A stretch of DNA of 26,105 nucleotides, taken from Akkermansiaceae bacterium UBA5020 (lineage in GTDB: Bacteria > Verrucomicrobiota > Verrucomicrobiia > Verrucomicrobiales > DEV007). A program made the position numbers and the translations under genes. Below, piece after piece: positions 7,589 through 15,762 of this stretch (positions are counted from its first letter, which is position 1; the number at the start of each line of letters is the position of its first letter). The stretch is from assembly GCA_002396885.1 (NCBI GenBank), contig DGXY01000114.1:1-26105 (forward strand), given 5' to 3'. The notes below the pieces were generated by a model. That model ran no database searches and was not told the origin of the DNA. It worked only from the letters and a program-made list of their open reading frames with translations.

Positions 7589-8410
7589 ATGAAAGCGTTA
7601 CTGATCGCCCTTTTTCTCTCGGTTTTTTCGGCGGGATGCGTTTTCTCCGATGATGTCAGCGGTCCGCCTGAATGGATGAAAAACGTGACCCGGCTCCCTC
7701 CGGGCAATCACGCGGACCTGCGCGCCGTCGCCCTCGAATACACGCTCGACTGGAATCACCGGGTCAACGCGGGCCGTTTCGAAATCTCGATCATGAAGAG
7801 CGAGACGAACGACGGACGTTTTGTTGGTGATGCGGAAGGTCGCAGCACCGGATTTGCCCGACTCCTCTACCCTTACGATTTCCGGGCCAAGTCGATCGTC
7901 GATCAATCGAGCCTGCGTCCGCTCACCTTCCAACTGGTGGAGAGAGAACGGGGCGGCGAAAACAGCTATGACATTATCTTCGAGAGGAGGCGTCAGATTT
8001 TCACGACGACTTCCAAGAAGAAGGAGCAAACCATCTCGAACACCGGTCGATTCCGTTTCGATTTCGGTCAGGATGCCCTCTCCTCCGCCTTCTACCTGCG
8101 GAGCCAGGCACTCAAGGATGGGGACAAAATCTCCATGGTCGTGACTCCTTTCAACCGCCCGTATCTCGCCAACTTCGTGGTGCTGGGCCGCGAGAGCCAC
8201 AACGTCAAGGGCAAGACTTACCAAGCCATCAAACTCGACGCCCAGATCGGAAAGGTGAACCCCGATCTCAGCATCAAGAACTACGATAAGGTCAAAACGA
8301 CTACTCTCTGGTTCAGCGATGATGAATACCGTATCCCCCTCGAACTCCAGTCCCAACTTACCTTCGGCTACGTCTCCGCGAGACTCGATGAAATGAAGTG
8401 GTTGGAGTGA
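7589..8410 (+). CDS. DUF3108-type lipoprotein
   Basis: A 273-residue protein. It has a short hydrophobic leader and a lipobox (FSAGC, Cys17), so it is likely a membrane-anchored periplasmic protein. The rest has the beta-rich pattern of DUF3108 proteins: EYTLDWNHRVNAGRFEI near residues 50-66, a repeated aromatic/charged strand pattern (YDIIFERRRQIFTTT), and a C-terminal LWFSDDEYRIPLELQS stretch typical of the family. DUF3108 proteins are thought to adopt a lipocalin- or LolA-like barrel, but their function is unknown. The start is fixed by the leader. The upstream sequence is pyrimidine-rich without a Shine-Dalgarno. Its stop is 3 bp from the stop of a convergent gene. Confidence 0.8.
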   Translation: MKALLIALFLSVFSAGCVFSDDVSGPPEWMKNVTRLPPGNHADLRAVALEYTLDWNHRVNAGRFEISIMKSETNDGRFVGDAEGRSTGFARLLYPYDFRAKSIVDQSSLRPLTFQLVERERGGENSYDIIFERRRQIFTTTSKKKEQTISNTGRFRFDFGQDALSSAFYLRSQALKDGDKISMVVTPFNRPYLANFVVLGRESHNVKGKTYQAIKLDAQIGKVNPDLSIKNYDKVKTTTLWFSDDEYRIPLELQSQLTFGYVSARLDEMKWLE

Positions 8411-8413
8411 CCA

Positions 8414-9328
8414 TCACTCCATCTGGGACTGAAGACGGGAGATCTGCTGGCGCAGTTCGTGCTCGTCCGCCTCGATCCGCGAGAGCTTGTCGTCGTGCAT
8501 CTTCAGCGTCGACGAGACCTCGGACTGGGACTTCTTGATTTTCGCCTCACGGAAGACCTTCTCAGCGCTCGCTTTCTCCGACCGGGCAACCTTCTTCTGA
8601 GTGAAGAGATCCGCGAACCTCAGCTTCAACTCGGCGATCTCGCGTTGACGGGCATCGTTCCGCTTGCGGATCGCCTCGAAATCAGGGGCAGCGGCGGACG
8701 CCGCAGGGCCGCCCGCGGGAGCGGCGGAAGGGCCGCCGGAAGCCGGTTTGGCTACCACCTTCCTCTTCTCTTCCGCGGAGCGGATCGCTTCGGGCTTCGC
8801 TTCCTTGAGCACGGTCGACGAGGTCGTCATCGGCGCCGTCATGGGCGGGAGCAAAATCCGGTTCGAGAACGTGTCGGGGAGCATCGGCAGCGGGATCGAC
8901 CGGCTCCCGGTGGCCCCTTGCACGAGAATTGCTCCCTTGCCCGCACTAACAAACGAACAAGGCTCCACGGTTTGGCCATTCTTCAGGACAAAACTTCCAA
9001 GATTATCACCCGGCGTGAATTTGGTCACGACCCGGAACGCACTCTGATACGCGGCAAGAAGGAACTCCTTGCCCACGATGGCCTTTTCCCTCGCCGGCAA
9101 GGACTCCTTCGCGGCTTCGATTTCTTTCTCGGCGGCTTCGAGATTGGCCTTCAACTGGGAAACGCCACCACTCTCCTCTTCCACGGCCTCGATCGATGCG
9201 GTCAACGCCGCGATCTCCCCCTCCAGCTCAGCGATTTGCTCTTCGGTCGCGAAGGTGCTCGAGACGGCTCCGGAGAACACCACTCCGAGGAAGACCGTGG
9301 CGATCCGGCTGGCTTGTCTGATTTTCAT
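8414..9328 (-). CDS. Secreted coiled-coil protein with verrucomicrobial short beta module
   Basis: A 304-residue protein with a signal peptide (about residues 1-28, ending SSTFA). Next comes a heptad-rich coiled coil (about 30-75, EEQIAELEGEIAALTASIEA). A compact beta module follows at about 108-150: LKNGQTVEPCSFVSAGKGAI, then a basic-polar turn and IPLPMLPDTF. A low-complexity Ala/Pro/Gly linker and a second, strongly charged coiled coil to the end complete it. The beta module aligns by eye with the one in the gene upstream (9346-9921), so the two look like tandem paralogues. ATG 9328 is preferred because it gives a clean signal peptide. A TTG at 9349 would overlap the upstream stop. The function is unknown; an envelope or periplasmic structural role is plausible. 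Confidence 0.7.
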   Translation of the reverse strand: MKIRQASRIATVFLGVVFSGAVSSTFATEEQIAELEGEIAALTASIEAVEEESGGVSQLKANLEAAEKEIEAAKESLPAREKAIVGKEFLLAAYQSAFRVVTKFTPGDNLGSFVLKNGQTVEPCSFVSAGKGAILVQGATGSRSIPLPMLPDTFSNRILLPPMTAPMTTSSTVLKEAKPEAIRSAEEKRKVVAKPASGGPSAAPAGGPAASAAAPDFEAIRKRNDARQREIAELKLRFADLFTQKKVARSEKASAEKVFREAKIKKSQSEVSSTLKMHDDKLSRIEADEHELRQQISRLQSQME

Positions 9329-9345
9329 GTCGGGAAAGGTTGGGG

Positions 9346-9921
9346 TCAATTCGCCGGGGCGGCCTGTTCTGCCAGGACGGTGTCCTCGTGGATGAGGTTT
9401 CTACGCAGGCCAACGGGAAGCTGCAGGATCGGCACGGTCACCTCTCCGCCGGCATGGAGGATCACGAGATTCTCATCGGTCACCTCCTTGATCGTCACCG
9501 ACGTGTAGCTCGTGCCATCGGTCGTGGTGACTTCTGGAAGGGTGACTCCCTTGAAGGAATTCCGCGTCGCCGGCCGCCAGGCCTCCAAGCCGGCATCGAG
9601 GGCGGACTCGAGGGAGTCCAAGGATGAAATGTAGCTTCTGACCTCCTCGAGCTGGGTGGACAATTCCAGTTCCTTGGCCACCAAGGCAGGTTTGTCGTCC
9701 GCGGCTTTTTTCAAGCCTTTCAGCTGGGCCTCCAAATTCTTCTTCTCGGCGCGCAGCGCGGTGAGCCTTCCGCGGACGGAGTTGCCCTCCGCCTTCTCTT
9801 CCTGGGAAACCTCCGCATCGCCACCCTCGTCTTCCGTGGCGGGGTCTTTCTCAAAACATCCTGACAAGATCACGAGTGAGGCAAACGCGAGGGCGTGGAT
9901 CCCAAAACGGAGGTTTCGCAT
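9346..9921 (-). CDS. Coiled-coil lipoprotein with verrucomicrobial short beta module
   Basis: A 191-residue protein with a lipobox (ILSGC, Cys22) after a hydrophobic leader, then an acidic stretch and a coiled coil (about 45-105). Near the C-terminus is a small beta module, TTDGTSYTSVTIKEV, continued by ILHAGGEVTVPILQLP. The pattern 'DG-x-x-Y ... V-x-I-x-H-x-x-G-x-x-x-IP-x-x-x-LP' recurs in many Verrucomicrobiota envelope proteins and is one reason for the phylum call. It lies 17 nt upstream of the gene ending at 8414, so co-transcription is likely. ATG 9921 is chosen because it gives the lipobox at the usual distance. The function is unknown. Confidence 0.72.
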   Translation of the reverse strand: MRNLRFGIHALAFASLVILSGCFEKDPATEDEGGDAEVSQEEKAEGNSVRGRLTALRAEKKNLEAQLKGLKKAADDKPALVAKELELSTQLEEVRSYISSLDSLESALDAGLEAWRPATRNSFKGVTLPEVTTTDGTSYTSVTIKEVTDENLVILHAGGEVTVPILQLPVGLRRNLIHEDTVLAEQAAPAN

Positions 9922-10020
9922 GAGGAGACGTTGGCAAAAACCCTCCCAAACGCAAGCACAAGTTCGGTTACAGAATCTTTCCCGCATTTTCCGGGACTCG
10001 GTATTTCAGGAGGAAGTTCC

Positions 10021-10048
10021 TTGATTTCCAGAGACCGCCTCTTAAACT
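10021..10048 (+). promoter_or_regulatory. Candidate promoter of tRNA-Leu
   Basis: TTGATT (10021-10026) and TAAACT (10043-10048) are separated by 16 bp and match the sigma70 consensus at four of six positions each. The tRNA begins 18 bp further on. An inverted repeat GAGACCG-N11-CGGTCTC (10031-10055) brackets the -10 element. This is a by-eye match only. Confidence 0.4.
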
Positions 10049-10066
10049 CGGTCTCCACGTTTCAAG

Positions 10067-10147
10067 GCCGGTGTGGCGGAATGGTAGACGCGCTCGATTC
10101 AAAATCGAGTTTCTCACGAAGTGCGGGTTCGAGTCCCGCCGCCGGTA
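10067..10147 (+). tRNA. tRNA-Leu (anticodon CAA)
   Basis: Acceptor GCCGGTG pairs with CGCCGGT. The D arm is GCG-GAATGGTAGA-CGC, and the anticodon stem CTCGA/TCGAG carries the loop TTCAAAA (anticodon CAA, reading UUG). A long class II variable arm contains a TTC/GAA mini-stem, and the T arm is GCGGG-TTCGAGT-CCCGC. The discriminator base is A, as expected for leucine. The first acceptor pair would be G-U and CCA is not encoded (TCA follows). The 81-nt length and the long variable arm fit tRNA-Leu. Confidence 0.95.
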
Positions 10148-10223
10148 TCAAACGACGCGATCCGCCGAATCCGGCCCCGGACAGGTTCCAGACCGTTTCC
10201 GGCTCCCGCCCCTCCGCAGAGGG

Positions 10224-11537
10224 TCACCAGCAAACGCCCTCGTAGGAGGACGCGATCGTCGCGAGGGCCCTCCATCCATTCACATCGATGACGTGATGGG
10301 GCTGGCCCTTTCCGAGGAAGCGTGAGATCTCCGCTTCATCGGCACAGATTTTCGAGGCGACGATGGTCTTGGCCACGCCCTCCGGGAAGGCTTCGGAAAG
10401 CTCCTCGACGATGAGGGATTCGAAATTCGGGAGTTTCAGGCTCGCGAAGGCGAGGTTGGCGCCGACGAGATTGCTCGAGGAAACCTCGGGATCGTAGATC
10501 CTGACCTCGTATCCTCTCAGGAGCAGGTTCGCCGCCAATTCCAGCATCGCGCTGCCACGGAGGTCGTCGGTCCCCGCCTTGAACGCCAGCCCCAGGAGCA
10601 CAACCTGCTTTTTACCGGCGGCTTCGACCTGTCCGAGAAGGGTCTCGAGGTGACCGCGGTTGCTCTCCATCAAACTATCAAGCAGCGGAACGGTGACCCC
10701 GAGGCGTCTGGAATAGTGGACGAGGGCCTGGACGTCTTTCGGCAGACAGGATCCGCCGAAAGGGGTACCTGGTTTGAGGTAATAGGAAGAGATGTTCAGC
10801 CTCGTATCCCGGCAGAGAGCCCCCATGACCTCGGTCGAGTCGATGCCGAGCTGCTTTCCAATGCGACCGATCTCGTTGGCGAAAGCGACCTTTGTCGCGT
10901 GGAAGGCATTGCAGGAGTATTTGAGAAGCTCGGCGGATTCCACGCTCACCGTCTCCGTGGTCGGATCGACCATCACGGACACCACCTCGGTCGCTTGGCC
11001 GGGCTCGAGCACTCCGATGACGGAAAGACTCGGTTGGCGAAAATCGGCGAGAGCGCTCCCCTGGCGGAGAAATTCGGGGAAGAAGAAGATGCTTGGCGGA
11101 TTCTCCATCCCGTGAAAGCAGTTCTCGGCCATGCGCCGGGTCGACCCGGGCAGCATCGTGCTGCGGTAGACCACGGCGTGCGGCGTGCCCTTCCCCCGGA
11201 TCGCTTCGGAGAGCTGCCGAGAGACCGCTTCGACGTATTGGAGATCGAGCGCCCCCGAGGGGGCCGACGGGGTGCCGACGCAGACGATCGAAATCTCCGA
11301 ATCCCGCACCGCCTCCTCGACGTCGACCGTCGCCCGGACCCGGCCCGCGCTCCGCTGGTCCTGCAACAGCTCGTCGAGACCGGGTTCCCCGATGGGGGCC
11401 TTGCCGGCGTTGATCAGATCGACCTTGTGGACCGAGACATCGCAGCCAATGACCGAAAGCCCCCGCTCCGCGAGCGCCGCCGCGGTAACGCTGCCGACAT
11501 AACCCAAGCCAAAAACACTGATACGGGGAAGATTCAT
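10224..11537 (-). CDS. Nucleotide-sugar 6-dehydrogenase, AlgD/UGD family (GDP-mannose 6-dehydrogenase-like)
   Basis: A 437-residue protein, almost the same length as AlgD. The N-terminal Rossmann motif is GLGYVG (10-15). It also has VCVGTP (85-90), RSTMLPGST (125-133), PEFLRQGSA (154-162) and the catalytic Cys264 in GGSCLPKD. The C-terminal motif LGLAFKAGTDDLR is followed by RIYDPEV and GAN. GGSCLPKD and the C-terminal pattern resemble GDP-mannose dehydrogenases more than UDP-glucose dehydrogenases, which usually have GGSCFPKD. It would oxidise a nucleotide sugar to the uronic acid with two NAD+ in the cytoplasm. Substrate assignment to GDP-mannose is inference. ATG 11537 follows a TTG by one codon. 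It lies 29 nt after the VanZ-like gene and is probably co-transcribed with it. Confidence 0.88.
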   Translation of the reverse strand: MNLPRISVFGLGYVGSVTAAALAERGLSVIGCDVSVHKVDLINAGKAPIGEPGLDELLQDQRSAGRVRATVDVEEAVRDSEISIVCVGTPSAPSGALDLQYVEAVSRQLSEAIRGKGTPHAVVYRSTMLPGSTRRMAENCFHGMENPPSIFFFPEFLRQGSALADFRQPSLSVIGVLEPGQATEVVSVMVDPTTETVSVESAELLKYSCNAFHATKVAFANEIGRIGKQLGIDSTEVMGALCRDTRLNISSYYLKPGTPFGGSCLPKDVQALVHYSRRLGVTVPLLDSLMESNRGHLETLLGQVEAAGKKQVVLLGLAFKAGTDDLRGSAMLELAANLLLRGYEVRIYDPEVSSSNLVGANLAFASLKLPNFESLIVEELSEAFPEGVAKTIVASKICADEAEISRFLGKGQPHHVIDVNGWRALATIASSYEGVCW

Positions 11538-11566
11538 CAATCGAAATAGGGAAAAAGCGGCGCATT

Positions 11567-12496
11567 CTAACGCAATCCGGCGGAAATGATGGAAAATTCG
11601 ACCGGATTTTCCACCTTCTCGACAAAGAGCACCAGCCGCGCGGTCCGGGAAAGGTCGAGCTCCCGACTCCCTCGTTTCGCCAACCCTTTCCGCAGGGGGA
11701 TGACGATCTCCGAGTCCCCTTCCGCAGCGGTCGCCGAAGACGCATACCAGACGCGATCTTTTGATGAGAGGCGATCATCGATCCTGATGCCCAGCGACAG
11801 GGGGGGGCCGGGGTTGGAAACTCTCAGCCACAGTTCCGAATAGCCGGACCAATTCTGTTCCCCCGGCGAGAAGCGGACACCGCCAAAGGAACCGGGGCGC
11901 AGGCTCACGAGGAGCCCTCCTTTCGACGGGTCCGAGGTCGCCACCGCCGGTCCCTGGGATCTCCAGAGCCGAAGGCAGTCCCGATCCTCGAAGGCGCCGA
12001 TGACCGGCAACCTTTCCTTCGCCCTCCTTTCGGCCCTTTCCGACAAAAGGGCCAGGCCGAACGCGAAAGCGACGCCGGAAAGAAGAAGAAGCGCAAATCC
12101 CGCTTTTCGCAGGAGGCACCAACCCGGAGACCGGACGGGCGCGATCGCCCCCAGAGCGATGCCAAAGGCGTCGAGAACGAGGTCGTGAACGCTGCTGGAC
12201 CTCCCCACCGCGGCTTGGGCGATTTCGCTCCCGAAGGCAAAGAGAATCGCAAGGCCCACCGCGAGCAGGTGCCGTCGACGGCTATCGCCGGCCACGCCAA
12301 CGAGCAAGCGGAGGGAAAGGGTGAGCGCATAAAACGCCGGGAGATGGAGGAGATCCCAGAAGCCGGCGGCCCAGTGCCCCGAGGTCGGTCCACCGACTGG
12401 CAGCAAGAGCAGGACAGGAACGATCAAGACCGCCCCCCATGCCAAGCCACGGCGACTGCGGATCGCCCCGAAAGCTGTCTCTAGGCCCGTATTCAA
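11567..12496 (-). CDS. VanZ-like membrane protein with extra C-terminal domain
   Basis: About 309 residues. There are five hydrophobic segments (about 18-35, 50-69, 76-90, 104-121 and 132-151). The second to fourth carry the VanZ-like pattern: HLPAFYAL, then FGSEIAQ (E91, Q94), GR (98-99) and HDLVLDAFGIALG. Residues from about 165 to the end form a soluble beta-rich domain (ELWLRVSNPGPPLSLGIRI, ARLVLFVEKV) resembling a carbohydrate-binding jelly roll. It is not part of ordinary VanZ proteins. VanZ-like proteins are membrane proteins of unclear biochemistry, often near envelope polysaccharide genes. No good ATG exists. TTG 12496 is the best start, and a second TTG lies at the first membrane segment. 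The neighbours are PBP2 upstream (33 nt) and the sugar dehydrogenase downstream. Confidence 0.7.
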   Translation of the reverse strand: MNTGLETAFGAIRSRRGLAWGAVLIVPVLLLLPVGGPTSGHWAAGFWDLLHLPAFYALTLSLRLLVGVAGDSRRRHLLAVGLAILFAFGSEIAQAAVGRSSSVHDLVLDAFGIALGAIAPVRSPGWCLLRKAGFALLLLSGVAFAFGLALLSERAERRAKERLPVIGAFEDRDCLRLWRSQGPAVATSDPSKGGLLVSLRPGSFGGVRFSPGEQNWSGYSELWLRVSNPGPPLSLGIRIDDRLSSKDRVWYASSATAAEGDSEIVIPLRKGLAKRGSRELDLSRTARLVLFVEKVENPVEFSIISAGLR

Positions 12497-12529
12497 GAAG
12501 GATTAAAAATAGATCGATTCGACTCCATT

Positions 12530-14596
12530 TCAGGGACTTCGCCCGAAGAGGAGGTCGAAGAAACTCCGTCGGGGTGGCGGAAGGTCGAATTCCACCGGCT
12601 GATCCAAAACCGGAAGCGTTTCTTGAGGCGGTGGAGGTCTCTCGGCAAGAATCGGGTCGGGCAGGGTGATGACCGGATCGTCACGCGAAGGAGCGTCCGG
12701 CAGAGTTACGCCATACGATTCCGTCTCGGCATAGACCGTTCGCAAGAATTTGGCGGCGATCGGCGCGGCATCGCCTCCCCCGCTGAGACGCTCGCCGTCC
12801 CGGCCTTGCGTGACCACGGCGAAGGCGATGCGCGGATTGAAGGCGTCGACCCAGCCCACGAACCACGCCAGCGAGGCCTTCTTGCCGTGGTTCGACCATT
12901 GCGACGTCCCTGTCTTTCCGTAGACATCGGGAGTCTTCATCCGGGCGGTGCCCGCGGTGCCGGTTCCGTAGTTCACGACCCCCCACATGCCATCGCGGAT
13001 CAGTTCGATGTCGGACAGCCGCACGCGGAGCGTGTGGGCGGGCTGCGCTTCATAGCGTTCCACAAGTTCCTCGGTCCTGGCATCGATGCGTCCCTGGATG
13101 AGGCGAGGGCGAGGAACCTGGGATCCATTCGAGAGGGCGGCCATCGCCAGCGCCATCTGTACCGGAGAAGCGAGGACGCGCCCCTGTCCGATCGCGTAGT
13201 TGGCGAGGCTGCGGGGATCATTGTAGGTTTCCGGATCGGGAATGCTCCCGGCCGCGACCGAGGGCAGCGGGAGATCGGGGGGGGAACCGAGGCCGAAGCG
13301 CTGGCTCATCGCCGTGATCGGTGCCGCTCCGGTGTCCAGCGCGACCTGGTAGAACCAAGTGTTGCATGACCGTAGCATCGCGTATTTCACATCCATCATC
13401 CCCTCACCATGAGGATTCCAGTTCTTGAAGTAGCGCCCGGCGATCAGCATTTCCCCCGGTCCGGCAAACTTCGTTTTCGCTCCCCGAACCTTTCCCGCAC
13501 TCATGCCGGCGAGGGCCACGAAGGGCTTGAAGGTCGATCCGGGCGGATAGGCCCCGCTCACGGCCCGGTCGAAGAGCGGTGCCTCCTTTGCTTCGGAAAG
13601 AGCCGCGTATTGCGCTGCGGTAATCCCTCTCTCGAAGACGTTTGGGTCGAAACTGGGATACGAAACGAGCGCGAGGACGTCGCCTGAAACGGAATCGACG
13701 GCCACAAAAGCCCCGGGACGCCCACTCGCTTCGAGGCACTCCGTCGCCAGTCGTTGCATCTTCAGGTTGATCGAGAGAATCAGGGTTTCTCCCGGGACGG
13801 GTTCCCGCACGACCTCCTGATGGAGGATCCGTCCCTGCTGGTCGCAGACCCGCAAGACCTCTCCGGCCCGCCCCTTCATGATCTCGTCGAGGGCTTTCTC
13901 CATGCCCGCGCGGCCCTCGACGAGAGGCCCCACGTATTCCTCCTCCGCCACCGGCCCGTGCTGATCCGGGAGCGAAACGCCATTGTAGCCCAGCAAATGG
14001 GCCGTCAGTGCGCCCTCGGGATAATGACGAAGGTAGACATGGTCGAAAAAACAGCCTTCGGGCAATGCCGAGCCGAGGCGTCGCTCTTCTTCGCCGGAGA
14101 GGGGCTCCGATACGGCGAGAGGCAGCCAGGCCCGATTCCCGAAGTGGCGCCGCACCTCGTCCTCCCGCAGGTCCAACAAGGGGATTCCGCCGCCGAAGCG
14201 GGAGGCGAAGGATTTCACCCACGCGACCGCTTCATCGGCCGTCGCGGCCACTTCGGGGAGCCTGACCGAAATCCGTTTCGCGATCCGGTTCTCGGCCAAG
14301 GCCTGCCCTTCCCGGGTCACGACGAGGCTCCGGGGTGCCGGGATGATGAACCGCTTGACGGTGAGGGCGGGATCGGAGCTCATCGGAGTCGTCCCAAAGT
14401 CGAGGCGACGGAAGAGGATCTCCCTCCCCTCCCTTCCGATCTCGGTGGGTTCGTCCGCGGCGGGCAACCCGCCTCCGCCCCCGAGTGCCAGAGCGATGAT
14501 CGCTCCCGCAAGCCAGCGGGACCGCGGCGAGGATGCTCCGCTCGCGGCCTTCGCAAACTCCCGGCTCTTTGGAAAAATGGAAGGGTCTCGGCTCAC
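12530..14596 (-). CDS. mrdA: Penicillin-binding protein 2 (class B transpeptidase)
   Basis: About 688 residues. A single hydrophobic segment lies near the N-terminus (about 28-48), followed by a PBP dimerisation region with GLY-like LLGYNG and EGRAGMEKALDEIMKGRAG (227-245). The transpeptidase domain has the three active-site motifs: Ser354 in STFK, SCN (410-412) and KTGTS (561-565). The order and spacing match PBP2, the elongasome transpeptidase that crosslinks peptidoglycan with RodA at the inner membrane. A proline-rich tail (about 640-688) is extra. The start is uncertain: GTG 14596 is the first acceptable codon before the membrane segment, and the open frame continues upstream without good protein character. 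RodA and MreBCD are not in the window. The downstream VanZ-like and sugar-dehydrogenase genes are close enough to share its transcript. Confidence 0.9.
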   Translation of the reverse strand: MSRDPSIFPKSREFAKAASGASSPRSRWLAGAIIALALGGGGGLPAADEPTEIGREGREILFRRLDFGTTPMSSDPALTVKRFIIPAPRSLVVTREGQALAENRIAKRISVRLPEVAATADEAVAWVKSFASRFGGGIPLLDLREDEVRRHFGNRAWLPLAVSEPLSGEEERRLGSALPEGCFFDHVYLRHYPEGALTAHLLGYNGVSLPDQHGPVAEEEYVGPLVEGRAGMEKALDEIMKGRAGEVLRVCDQQGRILHQEVVREPVPGETLILSINLKMQRLATECLEASGRPGAFVAVDSVSGDVLALVSYPSFDPNVFERGITAAQYAALSEAKEAPLFDRAVSGAYPPGSTFKPFVALAGMSAGKVRGAKTKFAGPGEMLIAGRYFKNWNPHGEGMMDVKYAMLRSCNTWFYQVALDTGAAPITAMSQRFGLGSPPDLPLPSVAAGSIPDPETYNDPRSLANYAIGQGRVLASPVQMALAMAALSNGSQVPRPRLIQGRIDARTEELVERYEAQPAHTLRVRLSDIELIRDGMWGVVNYGTGTAGTARMKTPDVYGKTGTSQWSNHGKKASLAWFVGWVDAFNPRIAFAVVTQGRDGERLSGGGDAAPIAAKFLRTVYAETESYGVTLPDAPSRDDPVITLPDPILAERPPPPQETLPVLDQPVEFDLPPPRRSFFDLLFGRSP

Positions 14597-14699
14597 GGCG
14601 AAAAGAGGACTGGGCTCGCTCTGGCAAAGAAGGAGGAGGGCGGGCAGGATTTCACGGCAAAGAAACCCATCCGCGTCGCATCGCTCCCAACCTAGAAGC

Positions 14700-14725
14700 A
14701 AAAACCCGAGGTCGCAAGACCGGCA
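14700..14725 (-). terminator. Weak intrinsic terminator after the TIM-barrel gene
   Basis: On the minus strand a short hairpin (GGTC-TTGC-GACC, plus strand 14710-14721) is followed after a few bases by five T residues (plus-strand A at 14700-14704). The stem is short and the T-run is not adjacent, so it would be weak. The rest of the 14597-14739 gap shows nothing else recognisable. Confidence 0.3.
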
Positions 14726-14739
14726 GACGATCCCGTCCC

Positions 14740-15666
14740 TCAACCCGCAGCCTCCAGAATCCGGTCGCGCGAGGCCCTCACCTCCTCTACCGTGACCCGC
14801 GGATGGAGTTCCAAAACGAGGAGATGGTGCGGGCGAAAGGTGGCGGCGAGTTTTCGGAAATCGATCGCACCGGATCCGATCGCCTGGTGGTCGCGCCCTG
14901 AGGCATCGACATCGTGCAGGTGAAAACCGGCGAGGCGGTCGGCGAGTCGCTCCAGCAGGGCGTCGGGATCGAGCAGACCGAGGCGCCTTTTGATCTCGGC
15001 GTGGCCGGTATCGTGCCAATAGACGACCTCGGACGGATCAAACCGGTGCACAAAAGCCGCGAGATCGGAGTCTGGCGGCAGTTCGAGGATCCCTTCGCGA
15101 TTCTCCACCGCGAGCCGCACTCCCGAGCCCGCCGTCTCGGCCAGAAGACTCCGGAAATTCGCCTCGACCCGGTCGAGGGCAGGCAGGGATCGTTTCCGGA
15201 GACGCGCCAAGGCCCTCTCCCGCCTCCCTCCGGTCTCGCCCGCCCCCGGCGCGAACGCTTTCGCCGGAGAGAAAAAGGGGAAAGAAACGCTCCCGGAGTG
15301 CAACACGATCTGCGAAGCCCCGACGCGCTTCGCCAACTCGAAGGTTTGCAACGAATGCCGCAGCCAGGCCCTGCCCTCGAGGCCGTGTCGGGCCGAAGGT
15401 TGAAAGAGATTCGGGGCCGCCCGATCGACTTCACTGGGGAGCGGGCAGAAATTGTGGACACTGCCCACCTCGATCACCCCCTCATCAATCCCGCGCAGAA
15501 TCCCCGGCACAAGGTAAAATGGAACCCCGTGGCTGAGCTCGACGCGGGAGAATCCAAGTTCGCGCATTTCGGCAAGCATCGCAAAACCGTCGGTGTGCCG
15601 GTGCGAACACCAGCAGGTCGAAAGGGCGAGGCGGGCTTGCGGGGACGGGGAAAGGGCGGCGTTCAT
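14740..15666 (-). CDS. Sugar phosphate isomerase/epimerase-like TIM-barrel protein
   Basis: A 308-residue protein of the AP-endonuclease-2/xylose-isomerase-like superfamily. The beta-strand ends carry FSRVELSHG (39-47), GSVHNFCP (68-75), IVLHSGS (120-126), LAVENREG (185-192), VVYWHDTGHAEI (214-225) and GFHLHDVD (247-254), and ELH at 286-288. E188, D219, H249 or H251 and E286 are the likely divalent-metal ligands. Family members isomerise or epimerise free or phosphorylated sugars and inositols. The substrate cannot be told from sequence. ATG 15666 is chosen because the open frame further upstream is only the antisense of the divergent glycosyltransferase. It diverges from the polysaccharide operon across a 96-bp gap and precedes PBP2. 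Confidence 0.82.
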   Translation of the reverse strand: MNAALSPSPQARLALSTCWCSHRHTDGFAMLAEMRELGFSRVELSHGVPFYLVPGILRGIDEGVIEVGSVHNFCPLPSEVDRAAPNLFQPSARHGLEGRAWLRHSLQTFELAKRVGASQIVLHSGSVSFPFFSPAKAFAPGAGETGGRRERALARLRKRSLPALDRVEANFRSLLAETAGSGVRLAVENREGILELPPDSDLAAFVHRFDPSEVVYWHDTGHAEIKRRLGLLDPDALLERLADRLAGFHLHDVDASGRDHQAIGSGAIDFRKLAATFRPHHLLVLELHPRVTVEEVRASRDRILEAAG

Positions 15667-15762
15667 CAGGCGTGGAAATGGTTTTGTGACCGTTTTGCCC
15701 GGGACTTCTTCCTTGCTTTCCGCGCATTGAGGGCTAATCCCCAAGCGACTTCCCACAACACT

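Noticed and set aside
14914..15762. Upstream extension of the first glycosyltransferase frame on the plus strand
   Set aside because: It lies antisense to the TIM-barrel gene, and the GT4 N-terminus fits ATG 15763.
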